A stretch of DNA of 64,000 nucleotides, from positions 86,537,182 to 86,601,181 of the forward strand of contig OY776127.1 in assembly GCA_963675135.1 (NCBI GenBank). The letters are read 5' to 3'. Of the stretch, positions 57,848 through 64,000 are shown piece after piece (position 1 is the stretch's first letter; each line of letters begins with the position of its first letter). A model generated the notes under the pieces. It had not been told where the DNA came from and ran no database searches. It worked only from the letters and a program-made list of their open reading frames with translations. The translations under genes were made by a program, and so were the position numbers. Origin of the DNA: Galeopsis tetrahit (taxonomy: Eukaryota > Streptophyta > Magnoliopsida > Lamiales > Lamiaceae).

Positions 57848-59459
57848 TCAATTAAACTGCTCATTAGAAATGCCTAGTGAAGAATCATCCTCAGACATGG
57901 GAAGCTCTTTGCGCATCAAGCGCCTACGCCTCTGCAATGTCAACAAGGTCAAGATGCTATCTGTCCCAACAACACTATAGCCTGCTTTTGTATACATGTT
58001 GAATGGGCCTTCATCGATAAGTCTGCAATGCAGATAGACCTCTCTAGAGGAACTCATTTTTGTAATAAGCTCCTCACCCGCTTTCAATAGATGCCAGCCA
58101 ATGCCCCGCCTTGAAGACATTTTAGACCAAGTTTTAGATAGTCAGGACAACAAAATTAGGGATGAGATCATGTTAGCAGAAAGACTCCAAGAACTCAAGA
58201 AACAAGAAGAAAAAACGAATAGAACAGTAAATCGGATTTCTCTGCCCAAGCCTAAGCCGAAAAGTAATCAATATTATTCAACATTCCCTTCTAAACATAA
58301 GGACCAGCTATTTATAGACTCTTCCCTCAGTAAAGTAAAGAACATAACTGCTACTAAACCAACTAACTACTAACTAAACTGCTAACTACTACTAAACTGC
58401 TAAGTATTAACCAGCCCTAAATAGCTGCCCTTTTCCTTCTTCTTTTATACGTAACAGATCATTTCACTCAGCAAGCAAATACACAAAAAATTTGATTAGT
58501 CTGAAAATAAACATTTGGTTCAAAGATGCAATCACCTTCTCACTGCAACTAGATATTTTCTCAATATCAAGTATTTTCTCAAACACTTTATCCTTGAGCT
58601 ATTCCCAAATCCTAGTCTTCTAGATAAAAGTCATGATGGCAATAATCTGAGCCTAAACTCATTGTTGATGATCTAGTTTCTAATCTACACGAGCAGCGTA
58701 TCGATCCTCGTTTATATAGGCAATACACAAAGCAAGAACTCTTAACAATAACAGAAATTAGATCTCCAGTAACTTAATTGCCAAGAATGCAAGAAATCAA
58801 ATCACATCAAAACCAATCCATGACAGAAATACTAAATGAAATCAAGAATAGATATATATCTACCTTCTGAGTTGCTTGTTAACAGCCATATTACATATGT
58901 AAGGTGAATTCTTGGGAGGAGTAGGTGTGGGGGGATTCTCATTAGCTCCCTGTTTATCAAAAGTCACTTCCACGGTCCCTGCTAACTCAAAATCCTCCAC
59001 CCCATTTTCCCTATAAACTCCCAGAAGCGTAGCATTGTGAGGCATCTTTTCTCTCCTCTCAATCAGGTAATTTTTCACCAAAAACTGGAGCAATTTCACA
59101 TACCCAGTCGCCATCATCATCGATTCTGCAAAGGACTCGGAGAGCAGAGTGACAGTCATGTCCATTTCGTCTTCCTTCATCACGCGAACCCAAAGAAGGC
59201 CAGATTCTAATTCCTTGTGGTAGCTATAGTTTCCGAGGAATTGGAACTTGTCGAGGTCTTGGTTGGTTAGAAAACGCCCATTTTGAAGTGGATTTTGTAA
59301 TGGCGAGGAAGAGTGGGAAGATGAGAGGGAAAGGGGGAGATTGCGCTTCGGGAGTCTGAGAAAAGGGTGGTGGTGGTGCCGTGCGCCGGAGAGGTGGTGG
59401 TGGTGCCGTTGCGGGTGGCTGTGTAACGAGATGGAGACGGAAATTTCTCTTGCCGCCAT
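57848..59459 (-). CDS. GCN5-related N-acetyltransferase, probably plastid-targeted
   Basis: Acetyl-CoA-dependent N-acetyltransferase. Two exons: 59459-58864 and 58109-57848 (stop), 285 residues. Residues 1-60 are Ser/His/Pro-rich, as in a chloroplast transit peptide. The GNAT fold follows: VRVMKEDEMDMTVTLLSESF, LAGTVEVTF (beta strands), NSPYICNMAVNKQLRR, and then motif A R198-x-x-G201-x-G203 (LRRRGIGWHLL), which binds the CoA pyrophosphate and is split by the intron. Then come VYLHCRLIDEGPFNMYTKAGY (motif B) and a Lys/Arg-rich tail. It resembles Arabidopsis At1g24040, one of the plastid GNATs with dual lysine/N-terminal activity; that activity is inference here. The 754-base intron holds a solo LTR. 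An in-frame ATG at 58120 lies in the intron and is not a start. Confidence 0.92.
58171..58456 (-). mobile_element. solo LTR in the GNAT intron
   Basis: 286 bp beginning TGTTACG and ending GCTAACA on the minus strand (perfect 5-bp inverted ends TGTTA/TAACA). Flanked by exact 5-bp duplications GATCA at 58166-58170 and 58457-58461. It contains a TATA box (TATAAATA, about 58309-58316) in the same orientation as the gene. TAGTAGTTAGCAGTTTAGT-type direct repeats lie upstream of the TATA box. No internal domain. Confidence 0.9.
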
Positions 59460-59779
59460 TGAAAGAGTTGAACAAGAGCGGAAAGTTTTCTGTTTTTTCT
59501 GTGATTTCAGATATTGTGTGGAATATGGATGGATTATGGATTGACAGTTCTTGAGCGTTCAACTCTTAATTTCTAGTTCCTCTACTTACTAAAAAAATAA
59601 AAATTCATCGTACCAAATTAGATTGTGCATTTACGCGATTTATGCATAATTTAATGTGAGAATTGTTTATTAGTATTAAAGAGATACAGGCCTTTTAATG
59701 AAATTAGATTTTATATAACGAAATAAAACCTTAAAGCCATATGAATACACTCCATTCAAGAGGCAGGAGTCCCATTAAA
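59460..59779. other. GNAT promoter region
   Basis: About 310 bases between the GNAT start and the LINE remnant. AT-rich; no strong TATA box seen. The LINE lies directly upstream of this short promoter. Confidence 0.5.
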
Positions 59780-61290
59780 AACCTTGCCGAGAAAAACCCT
59801 CTTTAGGGAGAGCCCCGGTCAAGGAAAATGGATAACTCCTCTAATACAAGAATTTATGAAGGTCTATAGAACTCCATGTGGACGTCTTTGGCTTCGTCCA
59901 ACCCCGCAGCCATGCAAGCTTAATTGCGTTGAGAGCAGCTCCGCTTCATACGCAACTCCACTTCTAAGCTTCATTGGATATCTGATTCATAGCTGTGCTC
60001 AGGCGGCTCAATATCTATCTCTTGGTCCGATTCCTCCATATCTGAGTCAATGTCTCCCCAACGTCCCAGTGTCGCCGCTGTCATACGCTTGTACCTTGGA
60101 GAGTTAGAGTTTTCCACACGAATAAGGGACGTGGGAGATGAATTTCGCATCCTTGGATTCTCTTCTTCCATTGCCGTCCGCAACTCCTTCTCAACGTCAT
60201 CCGATTCGATCGTCTCAGTTAGTGGAGGAACACAAATTACTGATTTTAATCTGGGAGGCTGGCTATTGTTAAGCGTCGTCGCCGACGTTTCCATGCTTAC
60301 CCGTGAATTCCTCGATGACCTTGATCCCTCTGCTTGAGTGCATGTGTCTTCATTGTCCAAGGGATTATCATGGTTTCCTTTGTCTTCTCTGCCCAAAGCC
60401 TTAAAGCGATTTTCAGTCCGAGCGTCGTGTTCTTGTTCTCTTTGGTGTTGACTTCTACCCTTTTTAGGTCGTGCCTCCTGAAAGTACGCATTGTCAGTCG
60501 TCTTCTGTGGTGTTACCTCTGGTTTCCTTGATTCCAGCGTCACCACCTTCACTCTCTTGTTACAATTTGCCCAAGCATGCCCAACGACCTCGCAATGTCT
60601 ACAAAATTGAGGAAGTTTCTCATACTTAAAGTAGGCAAAAGATCGATGCCCCTGACGCTCAATAAGAATCCGATCCAAAGGCTCCTTGGAACAGTCAATT
60701 TCCACTAGGACCCTGATGAAGTGCCCCACAGATCCGTCAAGGCATCGATCATCTATCTTGAGTGGCGTCCCCAAAGCATGTGCAATACCAGTAATTAGCG
60801 ATTTCGTCCAATATTCATAAGGCAATTCGTAGATTCGCACCCAAACATGTGCCAATGTTGTGTTTACATTGTATGGATTGAAGTTCCGAACCCATTTACT
60901 AAGCCGGAAAAGACCCGGATTTAGCGACCATGTAACCCTCTTCGACACCGACCGACGATCCTCCTCCAAATCAAAGAATACGCTGTAGTAACCCAAACCA
61001 AAGGGTATCAACCGCCAGTTCCCCCTAGCCCCCAAGATTTTGAAAGTTCTGTTTTAAGATCCATCAATCCCCAAGGTTTGTCTTTACGGGCATAAGTAAT
61101 TCTGCCGATAAAGAAATTACGGCAGACCGCAACCAAAGGATCCTTGGAACAATCAATTTCCACTAGGACCCTGATGAAGTGCCCCATAGATCCGTCAAGG
61201 CATCAATCATCTATCTTGAGTGGTGTCCCCAAAGCATGTGCAATACCAGTAATTAGCGATTCCGTCCAATATTTATAAGGCCCGAACCCA
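59780..61290 (-). mobile_element. decayed LINE (non-LTR retrotransposon) with deletion and partial tandem duplication
   Basis: On the minus strand the ORF1-like frame (59971-61035) is followed by a short tail with GGGCTCTCCCTAAAGAGGGT and CGGCAAGGTTTTTAATGGGA phrases typical of plant LINE 3' parts. The reverse-transcriptase ORF2 is absent. 61133-61282 is a near-identical second copy of 60675-60827, followed directly by bases matching 60887-60901: a duplicated segment with an internal deletion. It lies head to tail with the GNAT promoter. Confidence 0.75.
59971..61035 (-). pseudogene. LINE ORF1-like protein: DUF4283 plus CCHC zinc knuckle, N-terminus lost
   Basis: About 354 codons remain open. 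The first part is a DUF4283 RNA-binding-like domain (GNWRLIPFGLGYYSVFF, RVTWSLNPGLFRLSKW, VWVRIYELPYEYW, FIRVLVEIDCS). Then a CCHC zinc knuckle (C-x2-C-x4-H-x4-C: CRHCEVVGHAWANC) and a low-complexity acidic tail with many EES/SDMEESD repeats. There is no ATG at the true N-terminus. Just upstream, near the G run at 61029-61033, the homologous frame continues in a different phase (RNFFIGRITYARKDKP), so a single-base shift broke the gene. Non-functional. Confidence 0.8.
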
Positions 61291-64000
61291 TTTACTATGA
61301 GATATAAGTCTTTTGAGAAATAAAGAAAATAATAAAATATTGTAAGTAATAAAATAGAGGAAATTTTGAGATGTTTGAAGGGTGTGGTTTAGAGTGAAAA
61401 AGTGTTTTATTGTCAAATAAGGAAATGCACAATGTAAATTAGGACATCCATTTTTTGCAAATGCACCATCTAACTTAGAACAGAGGTTAGAGGTATCTAG
61501 TTTCTACTCTATTTTTTTTTTTTAAATGGAATGGAGGGGTATTTTGAATAATTTAATAAGGAATAAAATAAATTAGTAAGATGTAAAAGAAAATGTGATT
61601 GCAAAGTAAGTAGTAATTTTGAAAATAAAATAATTTTGAAAGGTATTAATCTTGTGAGTTATTTACTTTTAATTGTTTAAATACTGGCTAAATATTGTTT
61701 TCTAAAAATAATACTCCTATTTGAAAAATATATTTTTAGCTTATGCTCCATCCGTCCACTAAAAGTGTGCTCACTTGTTTTTTTTAGGTCCACAAAAAAT
61801 AAGATTATTTTATTTAAATAATTCACTTTTGAATATTTTTTTTTACTTTAATAACAAGATTGAACATTTACCAAATATATTATTTACTTGTTATCCCAAA
61901 TATATTCTTTATAAATAAACTATAATTTTTTTTAAAATATATATAAAAAAAAGTGAGCACACTTTTAGTGGACAGAGGGAGTAATAAACTTTGTAAAGTG
62001 TACAATATATAGAGGATTCAAGGTTCGTCCTGGAGTCTTTTATATAACAACACTTTTTTTTTTTTTTTGAATTAACACTTTGTTAAATATAACAAACATG
62101 TAACTACTCTTTTTCTAGAACTATCTATGAATGTGAGCACGTTTGCATGTGTCTATATACTTAACACTTCCTTTATGTTTTTTTAAACTTTTAACAAATT
62201 AAGGTTACATTTTTATTCTAATAAGAAAATATTTGTGAAAAATTAATTTAGATAAAATTGATATATTTAAAGAAAAATATATAGAATACAATGCAATATT
62301 AAAAAGTTTAAAAACTAATAAGAAACGACAGGAGTAATACGGAGTATAATGATATGACCTAGTCGATCCTAAAGGTGGTGTTTGGTTTGAGATTGATTTG
62401 GATTGGATTTGGATTGAGGTGGATTGGATTGAGATTTGGGTAATCCATGAATAGTAATTGTGTGTGTAAGTTGTGTTTGGTTAAGGATTGAGAAGTAGGG
62501 GTAATGTATTTTTATGTCACATCAAAGTATGAGAGAGAAGAAAGTAGTAGAGAGAATGAGTGGTTGAAAAGACTTATTTGATTGTATAAAAATGGGTGTA
62601 AATGTGTATTATGACACTCCCCCAACCCGACCCTTCAATATTATATTAATTTCTCTCTCATCCACCTATACAATTTACAATCCAACCCAAATTTCATTTT
62701 ATCATACTTCATCAATGACACTGACCCAACTCAACCTAAAAATAATAATAATTTTTTAAATACATATTATATTATTAATTTTTACTAAATTGGTATATAA
62801 AAATTACTTGATATTCTAAATTTGTAATTATAATATGAATTTTTTTATCACACACTTAAAATAAATAATGAAGTCAATAACAAAATCAAAATTACAAGAT
62901 AATCTTGAGAGTTTGGAAAATTTTGAGAGTTTGAAAAAAAATTGGGATAATTTGGATCCATAATAGCTAGAAATATTAGATGATAAAAGAGAGAATTTTA
63001 GTTTGTGTTTCAAAATAGCTTGATATTGGACTCTATTTATAGAGAATTTTTTTTTTACGAATTTTGATATATATATATATATATTTAATATATATTATCT
63101 TCAATATCTACAAATCTAATTATATCACACAAAAAATTACAAACAACCAATGAAATTTTGACACTTGTCATATTAATTAATATTATTAAATTGATAATCT
63201 TAGGTTCCAACCCAAGTCACGCAAATGTCAATAGCTTTCTATTATTTTAATATTATAAAATTTGTTCACTTTCTATGACATTTTGATGACATTTTGGTGG
63301 AGGGCACCCATGAGGATGGTTTTATAGGGGTGAATTGGTATTTAGATTTGTATTTAAATTGAGATTGATCGAGAGAGATTGGATTGGGATTGGGATTGGG
63401 CCAATCCAAATCCGAATTACCCAATTGGGATTGGGATTGTGAGATAATGTATTTTTATTTTTGAAATTGAGGTTCAACATTTTGTTATGAATGAATCATT
63501 ACTCTACTGGAGTTTAATGAAATTTTAAATTCAGATATTTTGATTTGAAACAGTTTTAAATGGGTTGTAGAACAATCTATAAAACAATTGGTAGGTTTGA
63601 AATTAGTCTTAATCGTAGTTGCTCTCTTGCTAATAATCAATAAATTAATAATCAGGCACTGAATTTAAAAAATAATTATATAATCCACGTACAGGCAGTA
63701 GGCACAGTCGGGGTTTATATTTTTCAATAATTAAAAGTAGAAAATTAAAGTGTCTAAAAAGTAAAAAAGATTACATGGAATACGAGTATGATACACATAG
63801 GATGACAAGTATTTTTATGTAAATCACAACATATCTCTTCAAATGAAGAAGCTGCTTTAGCCTTTTAAAACTGACAACACGCAGGATGCATGCATTTACC
63901 AAAGGCTTTAAATTTAAATCTTAGATCGTACCTTTACATTAGGGCATTCTGACTTGAATTTTTTTTTTTTAAAGGACAATTAATGACTATATATTAAGAA
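61291..64000. other. terminal AT-rich spacer
   Basis: No gene supported. Holds a Stowaway-like MITE (61742-61983). At 62375-62480 and 63330-63450 are two fields of GGATTGGATTTGG-type low-complexity repeats, possibly the two ends of a degenerate element of about 1 kb whose borders I could not place. An AT dinucleotide run (ATATATATATATAT) is at 63068-63083. Confidence 0.5.
61742..61983. mobile_element. Stowaway-like MITE
   Basis: Left end GCTCCATCCGTCCACTAAAA followed by GTGTGCTCAC. Right end GTGAGCACACTTTTAGTGGA followed by CAGAGGGAGTA. More than 25 bases of inverse complementarity. Confidence 0.85.

Noticed and set aside
58101..58373. 90-codon plus-strand frame starting MPRLEDILDQVL
   Set aside because: It runs antisense through GNAT exon 2, the intron and the solo LTR; it is an accidental frame.
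59784..60337. Plus-strand frames of 95-107 codons in the LINE
   Set aside because: They are antisense to the LINE ORF1 remnant.

Overview
This is nuclear DNA of a flowering plant: AT-rich intergenic DNA, intron-rich genes with GT..AG borders, and many small plant transposons. The gene content says eudicot. An asterid such as a Lamiales member is only a guess. About one sixth of the window is protein-coding gene space. The rest is transposon debris and AT-rich DNA in which I see no gene.

Layout: (1) 471-6157 (+), the 3' two thirds of an AP-1 gamma-adaptin gene, whose 5' part lies before the window. (2) 10344-12430 (-), a complete seven-exon gene for a bHLH-MYC_N domain protein of the RICE SALT SENSITIVE 3-like / At1g60060 type. 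(3) 12.4-28.1 kb, gene-free, with a three-level transposon nest, a hAT element, palindromic MITEs and a terminal-inverted-repeat element carrying a GC-rich leader-like segment. (4) 28422-50188 (+), five complete tandem WAT1-related (nodulin MtN21/EamA) transporter genes, here called A-E, with identical seven-exon architecture and separated by transposons. (5) 50413-50958 (-), a two-exon MLP/Bet v 1-like gene. (6) 54716-56590 (+), a seven-exon PBL28-type receptor-like cytoplasmic kinase. (7) 57848-59459 (-), a two-exon plastid-type GNAT acetyltransferase with a solo LTR in its intron. (8) 59780-61290 (-), a decayed LINE. (9) 61.3-64 kb, AT-rich DNA with MITEs.

The genes do not form a pathway. 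Their order is informative all the same. As I recall the Arabidopsis map, gamma-adaptin, MLP423, PBL28 and the GNAT lie together near At1g23900-At1g24040, and a WAT1-related gene, this bHLH-like gene and the other gamma-adaptin are neighbours at At1g60050-At1g60070. The window appears to hold both sets in one unfractionated order, with the WAT1 gene amplified to five copies.

Exon borders were derived by hand from splice signals, reading-frame phase and family similarity. Every complete gene model gives an intact frame whose total length is a multiple of three. Transposon ends were placed where target-site duplications and inverted termini could be read directly. Best supported are a 194-bp TRIM/SMART-type LTR element split by a hAT element, a 286-bp solo LTR with exact 5-bp duplications, two hAT-type elements with exact 8-bp duplications and two more with degenerate ones, and two Mutator-like elements with exact 9-bp duplications.
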